A stretch of 64,000 nucleotides of DNA, taken from Monosporascus cannonballus (taxonomy: Eukaryota; Ascomycota; Sordariomycetes; Xylariales). Positions 10,767 to 22,927 of the stretch are shown one piece after another. Numbering within the stretch: position 1 is the stretch's first letter; each line of letters starts with the position of its first letter. Both the position numbers and the translations under genes were made by a program. Under the pieces are notes generated by a model. That model saw only the letters and a program-made list of their open reading frames with translations, had not been told where the DNA came from and did no database searches. The stretch lies in the NCBI GenBank assembly GCA_004154925.1, contig QJNS01000327.1, positions 1 through 64,000 of the forward strand, given 5' to 3'.

Positions 10767-13297
10767 TTAGGAAATAACAAAATTACGGTAAGGCGGCGGC
10801 GGCTTTATTTATATCTTTTTTTTTATTTTTATTCGTACTTTTACGTTTTCGCAAACTTTATTTCCGTTTCCGAATAATCTTTCGAAATTATTAGAAGTAA
10901 TTATATTTTCGACATTATTATATAATTTTTAAATTAGTTCGGCGTAATTTACTTATTTTATGAATTATTTCTTTTAATAACCGCAATTTATATATTTATT
11001 TTTAATTTTTAATATATATTTTATTATAAATTTTTCCCCTTTCTTTAATAATATTAATAATAATTAATTAATATTTAAAATTTAATGAAATAATAAATTT
11101 TTTATTATTAACTTTAAAAAATATATATTAAAATTTAAATATATTTTTAATAATATATTTAATTGTACGATATTATACAGCATAATCGTAATAATTTTAT
11201 ATTTAATATATATTTAAAATATATTTTAAATAATTATAATATATTTACGTTTTTTAAATTTAATTATATTAAGTCCTTGATTTCGTAATATAATATTTAT
11301 TTTTAAAAATATTAATTAATTATTTTATTAGGATTTATATTAATATTATAACAATTTATATAAATTCCATACTTTTTCGTAATTTTTTAACGAAATTAAT
11401 AATTTTATTTACTTTAAAAATTAATTAAGTAATTACCGGTATTTTATTAATAAGTTTTATATCGTATCCGTAAATTAAAAAAAAATACTTTTAATACAGA
11501 ATTTTTACCGTTAAAAATTAATTATATTACCGGTAAAAATTCGGCTTAATCATATTATACATAATTTATAAAATAATCAAAATATATAAAACTTTTTTAA
11601 TTAATATTTTTATAATTTTATTTATTTAAGAATAAAAAAATATATTAATTTATTATCATATATTTATTAAATCGTATAAATAATTTCAAAATTTATTTAT
11701 TTAAATATTTCCTATATTAAATATTAATTTTTTAAGAAAATTATAATATATTTAATAATAAATAATAAAACGTTAAATATATATTTTTCGTAATTATATT
11801 AAATATCGGCTTTAAAATAACCGTTTTTATTAAACTATTATAAAATATTATAAAGAAATAGAAATTTCTCTTTTTCTTTGCCGGTAGATTAATTATAAAT
11901 TTTACCAAAAAATCTTAATAAAATTATTTTTAAATAAATAAAGGCCGTACTAATTTTTTTCCTTTTTTTATATATATAACTTATTATATACGTTATAATT
12001 ATAATAAAAATAGTATATATTTTAAAGGTATTTTAATTAATAATAATTACAGATTACTATTATTAATGTAATATTTTTTTAAGTAATTAATAATGTAAAA
12101 ATCGTATATTTATTAAATTAATAACGTTTAAAATAATTTTTAAATAAAGATTTAAATATATTCTTTAAATTATAAAAAGGTTTTAAAATCAAAAAAATAT
12201 TTTATTATAAAAATCTTTATTACGTTTACAGCCAGAAACAAAATACGTAATTTTTGGACCATAACAGCATACGCTATATTTAAAACTTTATTTTTAATAA
12301 TTTTTAAATTTTATATTTTTTAAAAGTTTTTTTCGAAAAATATTTCCTTATTAAGGGATATAACCAGTTATTTGTTATTTTTTTACTTTAAGTAAATTAC
12401 GGTTATCAAATTTTTTATATTCGTATTAACTCGTTAAACAATTATTTTTCTTAAATTAACTGGATTATTTAGTTTTTAAATTTAATATTTTTTTATTGCA
12501 AAATATATTTTATAATTTGCGAAATATAATATTAAATCAATTTATTAATTTACTCAGATAATATTTAAATAAGAAATTAAAAATAATTAAAAAGCTGGTT
12601 TATCGAATTTAGTTTTTAATAAATTTATAAATACTTATAAAATATTCAAAATTTACGTAATTTATTAAGATCATAAAAAGATTAATTAATTTTTAAAACT
12701 TTTGTTATTTTATTATATATTTTATAATTATATTTAGCTAATAATAATCTTTTTACACAATACTTAATTAATTATAAGCGCCTTAACGAATCAAATTAAA
12801 ATAAATATCCTATAATTACTTAGCCGGAATAATTTATTTTTATTACCGTTTTTTTTCAAAATCTTAATACGTAAAAATAAACGTTATAATAAAATATTTT
12901 TTAAATTAATTAAAATTTATTATTTCTTATTTTTTAACGGAAAAAAGTTTTTTTTAATTAATCGTAAAAAAAAACCGTTATTCCGTTAAAATTTTCTATA
13001 AAAATTTGGTAAAAATTAATAAATCCGATAAAACTTTTAATCATTTTTATATTAATAAAAATCTTTTATTTTCGAATCACGATTATTTTTTTAAAATTAA
13101 TTTTTAAGCTTATCTTTATTTCGATAATAAATTTTAGGTACTTCGTTTGTTGGATTACGAATTCGTATTCATTCGAATTTAATTTTAATTTTATTTTTAT
13201 TAAATAATAACATACCAACTTAACCTTAATTACATAATCGGTTCGAAAACCGGACGAATAAATTAATATATTATTGCCATATACCAAATAAAAATTA

Positions 13298-13367
13298 TTA
13301 AAATAGTATTTTAATATAATATTAACATAATATTAAAATAGTATTTTAATATAATATTAACATAATA
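13298..13367. repeat. 35-bp tandem duplication in element A
   Basis: Two identical, adjacent 35-bp units (13298-13332 and 13333-13367) start TTAAAATAGTATTTTAATAT. The matching site in element B (about 60815-60850) has a single copy. The duplication lies just upstream of the YxDD region of RT. Because the copies are still identical, it arose late, after or near the end of RIP. Confidence 0.9.
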
Positions 13368-14541
13368 TTAAAAAATAATTTATATATTATTAAGGCCAAA
13401 TAAATATACCAATTATTCGAAAAACCCGAAACGTATACGGAACGTAATTTTCTATTTATTTCTTTAACGGATACATAACCGATAAAAGGCCATTTAAACG
13501 TTAAGCTTTGTAAATTACCGGGCTTATAATAATATTCGTAATATTTTCTTTATTAAAAAAAATAACGGTCGCGTTCCGTAATTTTATTTAACTTTTTATA
13601 ATTTATATAAAACCGTAAACCTCCGTTAAATTTCCTTATAAATAATATTAAAGTATTTACAGGAAAAATATTAACTTAAATTTAATTTTTATCGAATATA
13701 CTTATAAATACTTTACGTAAAATTTATAATTTCTTTTTAATATCCCGTATAAAAATCCCTATAAAATTATTATTTCTTAATCCGAAATATTTATTTTTAA
13801 GTTTATCGTTATATTATTATTATTACGATAAAATAATAATAACGAACTTTTATCGTTTATAAAAAAGTTTCGAAATTTCCGTACTTTTTTAAAAAAAATT
13901 ATTCCGTTATATCTTTAGAAATTAATTACGGCTTTACTTTTAAGGCCTTATTAATATTTTTTATAAAAATTGCAAATAATTATATTCTATTTTTTACAGT
14001 AATTTTACCGTATTATCGTTACGAAAATTATAACCGGTATTAAACGAGTTTCTTTACATTTTTATATCCGTTCCTTTAGGCGGTCCTTAGGCTCCATATT
14101 GAATTATCTTTTTTTGTATAATATGGGCGCGGTAACGTTATTTATAAAACGAATAAACCGTTATTTCGCCTCGTATATAATATTATTATATTTTATTTAA
14201 GGTTTTTCCATAATAAAGAAATAAAATAAAATTTTAATTACGTATTTTTAAATTCGTTTTAAGCGGCTGTCCAAATTTACATTAATAGAAATAATTTTTC
14301 GGATTATAATTCTTATAAGCTCGTTATTTTTCGCCAGGTTTAACTAATAGGATATAATAGGTATACGTTATAATTTTAAATAATAAATTCATTATTAATT
14401 AAATACGGAATAACAAATATACTTATTATCGATTAAGACGTTTATATATATAGTATTATTAATTAAAGCATTTAATATAAAAAAGATATTATTTAATTTA
14501 TTATTAATTTCCTGTAATTTTTTTATTACGTCCTTTTTTTA

Positions 14542-14673
14542 TGTTATGGCTGCACCATACCATCATGTTACCAGAGCAAAAGATCGATAAAATAATCGCA
14601 ATTGTGGCAATTATTCTGGTGCTTACAGCTGCATATATACTCTGGAGTTCTTACGAGTGACCAGGCCGTAAAA
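14542..14673. mobile_element. 132-bp LTR-like insertion, copy 1
   Basis: This 132-bp sequence begins TGTTATGGCTGCACC and ends GACCAGGCCGTAAAA. It matches 30190-30321 over its full length and has much higher GC than the surrounding element A. Flanking pentamers are TTTTA (14537-14541) and TCCTA (14674-14678), identical if two C-to-T changes occurred on the left. Ends, TSD size and a TATA-like CATATATACTCTGG suggest a very small solo LTR or TRIM-type element. A MITE is the alternative. Confidence 0.75.
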
Positions 14674-16096
14674 TCCTATTAGCAACTTTTAATAAGGGTT
14701 ATTTTTTTTAAATTTTCGTTATTTAAATCGTTATCCCTCCTAACGGTATTCCGCAAACTTGTTATTATAATTTCCGTCCTAGCCGGACGAAGCCGCTTTA
14801 CGGGTTTAAATTTAAAGTATTCCTAGTTCGAATGGTTCGTGGCGGCGTAACGGAAATAATACCCTTTCCGTTTCCGAGCTTTTACCTTATTATTGGAAAG
14901 GTATTTCGCATAAGGCCGGTTATCCGAGTTTTGTTTTAAGCTATCCCCGGATCAGTTTTTTCGATTATTTCGCTGCTAGTTTATAAGTTTAGAAATTAAC
15001 GTAATTAATTGCGTAATATCCGTTATAAGTATATCCCCTTAAATATTTGTTATTTAAGCCGGTTTATTGGTTTGGTTAACGTATTATTATTAATTAACCA
15101 TTCCACTTTTTTTACCGGAATACCAGATCGTTATTTTTTTACTTATATAATAATTAAGCAAAAGTTTTAAATAATTAATTACCTTTTTGGCTTTACGTAC
15201 CTAATAATTATAATCGTTATAAAACATATTTTTTATTATTAATATATTATAAAATTACGTATTAATATTAGTATTTAAGGAAATTACCTTAATTATTAAC
15301 GGTTATATTAAGCTTTTATATTCGATTAACTTAAATTCAAAATTTAATAAATAATTTTAAAACAGTTAATTATTATTTTACCTTATACGTTATAATTATT
15401 TTTTAACAAATAATACTATTTATTTATTTTCGAATTATTTCTTTATATAAAGAAAAAAGCTATCGACGTCGAAATCTTTTCGTAATCCTTTTATTTCGAA
15501 TTAATAATAAAATTATAATTAATTTTTAATAAATATAAATATTATAATACCCAAATAAATTATTACAACAAAGCCAGAAATAAACTTATTTTTTTTATTT
15601 TCGTACAAAATATGGCGAAAAACGAACGGAATATTTTTTATTTTCCATTTTACAAAAACCATTTTATAAGCTTATAATTCGTTTTTGCAAACGCGTTATT
15701 AAACGGGGCCCTTATCGTAAATTTTTAATAAGGCAGGTTTTATTTTATAAGGGCTTTTTTTACTTTTATAAAAAATATTTTTTTATTTCCGTTATCCGGT
15801 TAAGTAAATTATTTATTATTTTATTATAATTAAAAATCAACTTAATAAATTTTTTTTGTTGTATATTAAATTTTTAAAACATATTTATATATAATTAATA
15901 CTATAAATTTTCCTTAATAATTTCGGATAAGGTTTATATTATAAATATATTTATAATTTTGTTAATTATATTATTTCGTAACCTTTTCGTTATAAAACTT
16001 TTTTCAACTTATTATTTATAATTAAGGTATTTTTAGGAAACGTTTTGCTTTTATTTAACTTTTTGGAAATTATAATAAGTTATAATTTTAAATATA

Positions 16097-16286
16097 TATA
16101 ACGGGTACGATACGTAAGTTAAACGGAAATACGGCTTAACGAAAGTTTATATTCAAGGTAAGGAGGGAAGGGGAGAAACAGCTAGCCACCAGCAAGGTGG
16201 CTGCTCCATATATACATATGGTTAAGTTCGGGCTAAGGAGCTCGCTCAGTAAGCCCGAGCCGCCCTATAGGCTCTAGCCTGTAACA
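16097..16286 (-). repeat. 5' LTR of element A (190 bp)
   Basis: It begins TATAACGGGTACGATACG (TGTGACGGGCACG in the sister LTR) and ends GCTCTAGCCTGTAACA on the plus strand. It aligns over its whole length with 10559-10748. The outer part is nearly unmutated and the inner part carries RIP-type changes. Confidence 0.92.
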
Positions 16287-16894
16287 GTTATATGTAGAAA
16301 TACAAATAAAGTTCGACAGATTTGAAAAAAGGCTAAAAAAAATTACCAATAAAAAACTACAAAATAACGAAATCTAAAAGAATTAAAACGAATGTTTAAA
16401 AAAGATTTCAAATACAATAATAAAAACTGCTAATAATCTTATCATCTTAGATATACGAATTAAAACGTATTAATATATCGCAATTGTGAATTACGAAACT
16501 TTAAACGGAAGGTATGTTATACCGGATATAATTAATAAATTTAAACTGCTATAAAAATGTAAATTAAAACCTTATATAACGACGAATATCAAAAGTCAAA
16601 AACTCTCTTACGATAACGAAAAAAATCATATACGAAATTAATTATTTCGAAGTTTTTATTGAAAAACGATGCCAAATAATTAATTTTAATATAGTACTAT
16701 TTGAAAATTACGATATAATTTTAAGATTATTATAGATACGCTAGTAGAGAATCTTAATTAATAAAAGAAATAGCTAGCTAAAATGTGCCTTGTACTCTAT
16801 TATTAAGCAAAAAAAAAATCTTAATATTCGATCGAAAATAGCAAAAAATATAAGAATAAGAATACGATAAATCTTTTATTACCTAAAGAGATAA
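16287..16894 (+). mobile_element. Element D, internal fragment 4
   Basis: It aligns with element E at about 19170-19740 (shared stretches include 'tagatatacgaattaaaacgtattaatatatcg'). It starts with the right GTTAT duplication of A and ends with GATAA, the left duplication of E. Confidence 0.78.
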
Positions 16895-17263
16895 TGTGAT
16901 AACCTAACAGGCTGCGGCCTCGGAAAACGGTCGTAACAAGAAAATAACTAAGCTATGTAAGTCGAGTTACGTAATAGTTCGACAGAATTTATCGTAAAGC
17001 TTATAAAGCCAGGTTCGATAAAATCTATCGTAAAATCTATAAAGCTAGGATCGACAAAGTTAAAGAAATTAAGATAAATATGTTTATTATTTCTATAATT
17101 TAAACAATTTTAATTTGTAACAATAATTCGTTATTTAAAGTTTTTTTAATACTATGAAACATAATATATTATTATATTTATTATTCAAATTTTTAGGATC
17201 TTTTCATTAATATAAATTTATACAATTAAAGTTTAATAATTAATTAAACTTTTAATCGTTATA
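16895..17263 (+). repeat. 5' LTR of element E (369 bp)
   Basis: It begins TGTGATAACCTAACAGGC and ends TTTTAATCGTTATA (CTAGCCGTCACA in intact copies). It contains a 36-bp tandem duplication at 16991-17062, also seen in the 3' LTR. The following bases, 17264 on, match the start of the internal region of F and H. Confidence 0.88.
16991..17062. repeat. 36-bp direct repeat inside the LTR of E
   Basis: Units 16991-17026 and 17027-17062 share ATCGTAAA...ATAAAGC-AGG-TCGA. The same pair is present in the 3' LTR (about 29980-30055) and, more diverged, in the LTRs of G and H. It is a family trait rather than a late event. A role as a repeated promoter element in U3 is only a guess. Confidence 0.75.
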
Positions 17264-20200
17264 TATCCTAAGTTTTTATTTAATAATACCGTTAAATTTT
17301 AGGTAATATCGCCGATAGTATATTTATTAATAAGCAGCTCGAACAGCCCATTTACTAAGTTCTTAACAACTCGGATATTAAAATAGAATTTAAAAAAGAA
17401 AAAAAGTTTCGCCTTTTTCGCGAAAGGATTTTGTAACGCCTAAATATTATAAACGAACATATTATTTAATTTAATAAAAATAATAATAATCTTATAACAT
17501 CCTTTTAAGCCGCCCATAAAAAACTTAGAAAAAAAGTTCCCGAAATCGGAAAACCTTTTTAAATAGGCCAAATTATTTAGCTAAATTTTATTAAGAAATT
17601 AAAAAGGAAATCCTTAAACCCTTTAAATTAAAACTTTTTCACGGGATTTTAACCAAGTTATAATTATTTTTAAGTTAATGCTAAATATATTTCGAATATC
17701 TTTCTATTCGATTTATTACATTTATTATATTAATAAAATTCGCAATTAAACGATATACCCAACATACGGCCATTAGATTTAAGCTCGTCATAAAGAAATA
17801 CATTACCTTATTAATTAAGAAACGAAATCCGGATATAATACGAATACATAACGATTACAAATAATTTGAATAAATTTTAACGAAAATTGTCAAAATAATA
17901 AACGGAAAATTAAAAGCCGAAATACAAATCTAATAATTACGATAAAAATAATCGGTACCCAGTTACGATAATACGTTCGTTTAATTAACTTTTAAGTGAA
18001 ATTAAAAATAGAAAATATTAATAATTAAATTTTTCGACGGCCTAAAAAAATATAAAATAAATTTTTTAGACTTAATCGGCCTAGTTATTTATCCGATTAT
18101 ATTATTATAATAATTAAAATCGACAATCGACAATTTATGTGGCGTATTGAAAATACTAAATAAAAAATAATAAACCCCGATATACGGTTAATATTAAAGC
18201 TTTTCGATACGGTAATATTTTTTACTGTATAGAATTATAACTTATAGAATTAAAAGTTACTTATAAAAAGATTAAAGCCAAATTAAATATTGTAATTATA
18301 ACAGAATAAGGTATAAAGTATTATAATATAAGATATCTAAAAAATCCCGTTAAAACAATTAAAAACCTAGACCCGAAAAATAATTTAAAAAAAAAGGTAA
18401 AAAAAATAAAAGCAAACTTTTTAATTTAATTCGGCTTAAATATGTACCAGGCCCCTTATAGCGAAACGTCCAGGAAGAAATATAAAAAGCCATAAAATTA
18501 ATTTAACAAATGGCGTGAATATAATAAGAAATATTATAAAAATAATTACGGGAATATTAGAACTAGATAAAAAAGGTTTATCTCGAAACTCCTTATCGAT
18601 ACGGCAAAATATAGGCCATATATTATTTATAACGAGTATATTACCATTACGAAAAATAAAAATAATATATTTGCGGACGGATTATCTGCATATATTATAA
18701 AAAATGCGATTTTTCAAAGAGTATTAAAAATAACAAAAACGATAAACAATAATATTAATATTTTTATTTTATAGCCCCAGAAGATATTTAATAACTGGTC
18801 GAATTGAAAAGCTGGCCTAAAAAAATAATATTCGTAAAAAAACCGTTTTTGCTATTTCTAGTAATATGTTTACCAAATGGAAAAAAGAGTTAATCTAATA
18901 TATAATAAAAAACATTTATTACAAGGTTACTATACAATGTTATTTTAATTAGTATTTATTATAAAGCTTTGCGAATAAAAGGCTATTAAAAAAGAAATAA
19001 GTTAATTTATAGGCGAATTTTGGAACAATAATTAATATAACGCAAAATAGACTATAACCGAAAATATAGAAAAACAATTTACCTAATAGGAAAAACATAT
19101 AATAAAATTAAAAACACTTAATAAAATTCGAAGGAATAATATACCGGCAATAATACGAAATATAATAACTTAACGTATTAAACATAAAAATATAAATAAA
19201 ATTTAAAAAATCCAAAGAAATCAAAAAAAAGATTATTTATAAAAAACTCGTAAAGCAACGAAATTTAGAAAAATTTAAAAAAAACCAATTAAAAAGAGCT
19301 TTAAAGGCAATAATAAAAGCCGTTAATAACCCTATTACTTTAAATATACGAATCGAAACGCACTAATATACCGTAATAATAAATTACAAAGTTTTAAGAG
19401 AAAATGATAATATGTTAAATATGATTAATAAGTTTAAATTACTTTACAGATTTAAATTAAAGCCTTATATATTAACGAATGCCGAAACTTAAATATTCGC
19501 TTACAATACCGGAAAAATAATATACGAAATTAATTACGTCGAGATTTTTATTTAAGGATAATATTAAATAATTAATTTCGATATTATTTTATTTGGGGAC
19601 TACGATATGATTTTAGAATTATTATGAATATGCCAATACGGAATTTTAATTAATAAAAAAATTAAGATGTTAATATTCGATCGAAAATAACGACAAATAT
19701 GAGCATAAGAATATAATTAAAACCTTATTACCTAAAAGGATAAAATATAAAGAAAATAAATATTACAGAAAAATACAACGTATAATTATTATTATTATCA
19801 AAACAAAAAATAAAGTAATTAAATAACGACATAAAATAATAATAACCTTAATAATCAGAAGGTTTAATTAATATACTATTATAATACCATAGATATAAGT
19901 AATTTTTTAAAACGGAATTTAATACGAAATTACTAAAATATGGCAAATAAAATTATAAAATAATTATTAAAAAAGGAGTTTTAACGAAATTTTACTTTAT
20001 TTATAACTTTGACGGAAACGAATTACGTATTTTCAGAAAATACCTAAAAAGTCGGTCATAAAAGAAAATCTCATTTTCGAAGTTACTAACAAAATACCTT
20101 ATATTTTTTGTCTCAAAAAAACGAAAAATTACGATTTATAGTTAATAACCAATGATTAAACAATATTATTATTAAAAATCGAATATTATTACTTTTAATG

Positions 20201-22518
20201 GCGGAAATAGAAAACCGATTATACGAAATTAAATACTTTTTAATATTTAATTTTAAAAATAAATATAACTTTATTAAAATTCAAAAAGAATACCAGTAAA
20301 AAGTAACTTTTAAATAGAATACGGATTTTTCAAATATTTAATTATATTCATAAAAGTTAGATACTTATTAATAACTTTTTAACGAATAATTAAGTATATA
20401 TTATAAAAATACCTTAATATTTTTGTTATTTCTTATTTTAATAATATTTTTATTTTTTTAGAAACGGAAAAAGCATATATAAAATACGTTTATAAAGTTT
20501 TCCAAATTTTATAAAACGTAAGGTTATTTATTAACGAAAAAAAACCAATTTTATACACAAGAACTAAAATATCTAAAATATATTATTAGCTTAGGATAAA
20601 TTAGAATAAACCTTAAAAAATCGCTATAATTTCAAAATAATAAACGTTAATAACGGTAAAAGAAATACAGGTATTTCTTAAATTCGTTAATTACTATAAG
20701 AAATTTATTTAAAACTTTAACAAAATAATTAAAGCAATTATACCTTATTATATTGTTTTCGTGTAAAATAAAAAAAGCAGAATTTAATTATAATATTTTA
20801 AATAAAGAATTTATAACTATTATTATGGTATTCCGAAAATTTAAATATTTTTAAAAGGAAACTTGTATTAAATTAAACTTTATACGGATTATTACAATTT
20901 TATCCGATTTATTATAATTCAGGAATTTATAAAACGATAACTTCGTTACGTAAAAGAATTAACGAATTTCGATTTCGTTATTATTTATAAAAAAGATTTA
21001 AAAAATAACAAAATAAACGATTTCAATAAGTAATTAAATTTCGAAATGGAATTAATTATAATTAATTATATAATTTTCGATATTATTATAAAAAGACATT
21101 TAAAGCCGTAACAAATTATAACAATTTGGGTAATACCCTTTAATATATACCAAAATAAATAAGATATTAATTCCCGAAAATTATTAACAAATCAAATATA
21201 AACTATATACAAATATTAATTATAAAAATATCCGGAAATTTACAAAGCTTTAAAACGGCTTTAACGTATATATCTCTGTTTTAAAATAAAATTAATAATA
21301 TAATATTTACGCTAAAACAGAAATTTAACAACATAATCCATATAAAAAATTATAGCTATTTTTAATTATAAAATAATTATAATATTTAATTATATTTAAT
21401 TTTATTATTAAACTTTTTATATCAAAACATTTAATTATAGAAATTTATGGTGAAAGTATTTTCGTAATTATAAACTCATTTATAAATTTTGTTTTATTTT
21501 TTTATTATATTATAAGCATATAAATACCGAAGAAATAACAAATAATTTTTAAATATATTTTTAATATGTATGGACTCCTAATAAGAATTATTTTAAATAA
21601 TAAATTACTAATTATATTAAAGCTTTACTAAAGTCTTATCACATAAATATATTTAAATTATAAATTATTTAAAATATTTAAATCTTAAATAAATAAATAT
21701 ATAAAAGAAACGAACTAAATTTTAAACACCTATTTACAATATTATCTTAATTACGAAGAGAATAATTAAATAAAATAATGACCATTCGCGGAATTAACCA
21801 ATAATACAAGTTATTTCTAAAATACTAAAACAAGATTAATAAACGTAAATTTTAAATATATTTCAGAAAGTTTAAAAAAGAATACGTATTAATAATTTAA
21901 TTAATATTTATATATTTTTTCTATCAGAATAATTAAGATAATTATATTAAAAAATAATAATGAAATTAAAATTTATACGGAATTAAATAAGTAAATATTA
22001 TAATTAAAAAAATTTAAAAAATTATTGTTGGAAAAACAGGAAATAATTTTTTTGGTTATCAAAAATATTTAAATATAATGACGTAATAAAAAGCTCGATT
22101 TCAAATATATCGGTCTTTATAAGATCGCCAAGAAAATCTCTGAAAATAATTATTAATTAGAATTATTATTAAAAATTAAACTGTATTTGACTTATCATAT
22201 TTTTATTCGAATTAATAATAAGTATAATAAAGGTTTATAAGGTATAAAACAATATAAATACGGAAAACGAATAAATATATAAGGTAAAACAAAATCCTTA
22301 ATATACAAAAATAAAACGAATTTACCCAATACCTAATTAAGTGGAAAAAGTATTCGGATTCCGAAAATACTTAGAAATCTGCCAAAATTCTTATTGGCGC
22401 CCAATGCCTGCTAAAAAACTTTTACCAGTAACGCCGAGGTCATCAAGGTTAAAGGTCCCGTAATTAATAAACGATTAATCGATAGATTTAAAATGGGACC
22501 AATCGAGAAAAGGCGCGA
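17264..22518 (+). pseudogene. gag-pol remnant of element E
   Basis: RT is readable at about 20546-20596 (QFYTQELKYLKYIISLG), followed by IRIN, and at about 20668-20712 (IQVFLKFVNYYKKFI). This is the classic gypsy order 'YLGYII... AFLGFVNYYRKFI'. The chromodomain is at about 22327-22400 (QYLIKWKKYSDSENT, then KSAKILIGAQCLLKN). Downstream of RT at about 20722 some 200 bp that include the RNase H motif TDISDYAL in D and F are missing. Stops are mostly TAA. Element F splits it downstream of the chromodomain. Confidence 0.8.
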
Positions 22519-22927
22519 TGTTATGACCTAACGGTCTTGGCTTCCTTGCGGACGATCGAGCCCACGAAAAAAAAAGCCCTGACCACCGCCAAGAAATCAC
22601 GTAACCGGCTTAAAGGTCTCAAAATGCCAAGCACCTTAAGTCCTTTAAGCCGGTAAAAAAGCTTAAAGGGCTTAACGGGCTTAAAGCTCTAAATTACTTA
22701 AATACTTTAAACCAAAATAAGGATATATATATTTATGATATTTGGAATTTAGATACTTTTAATTTATAATATGTATCCATATTAATTATATATAATATGA
22801 TTTTTATATTTTAATATTTAAAGAAATGATTAAATTATTTTATGATGATAAAGTTTTATATTATTTTTATTAATATTAATACGTATAATTGAAACCTAAA
22901 AATTAATTAAATTTTTTAACCGTTATA
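22519..22927 (+). repeat. 5' LTR of element F (409 bp)
   Basis: It begins TGTTATGACCTAACGGTCTTGG and ends TTTTTTAACCGTTATA. The first 200 bp keep normal GC, while the rest is heavily mutated. It contains the 45-nt palindrome described at 22607-22651. Confidence 0.9.
22607..22651. repeat. 45-nt palindrome in LTR of F
   Basis: Two 21-nt arms around a 3-nt centre start GGCTTAAAGG and end CCTTTAAGCC. The same structure of the same length is at 29021-29065 and 57604-57648, and is most perfect there. Confidence 0.8.

Larger units (their letters stand above)
10800..16000 (-). pseudogene. gag-pol remnant of element A
   Basis: A 73-codon open stretch on the minus strand (13066-13287) is an RT core. 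It contains MVYGNNILIYSSG, where the catalytic YVDD has become YGNN by G-to-A change, then LKLNSNEYEFVIQQTKYLKF and IIEIKISLKINFKK, the usual gypsy RT palm/thumb order. RNase H and integrase are expected between about 10900 and 12900 and gag beyond 14000, but these parts are too degraded for me to name motifs. A 132-bp LTR-like insertion at 14542 also breaks it. Confidence 0.75.
10559..16286 (-). mobile_element. Element A: full-length Ty3/gypsy, 190-bp LTRs
   Basis: This is a complete 5728-bp element in minus orientation. Both LTRs are exactly 190 bp and the flanks are perfect GTTAT duplications (10554-10558 and 16287-16291). Subtracting its 132-bp insert with duplication and one copy of a 35-bp tandem repeat leaves 5556 bp, close to the 5580 bp of its relative B. 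RT is on the minus strand, and the polypurine tract next to the left LTR agrees. It interrupts element D. Confidence 0.93.
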
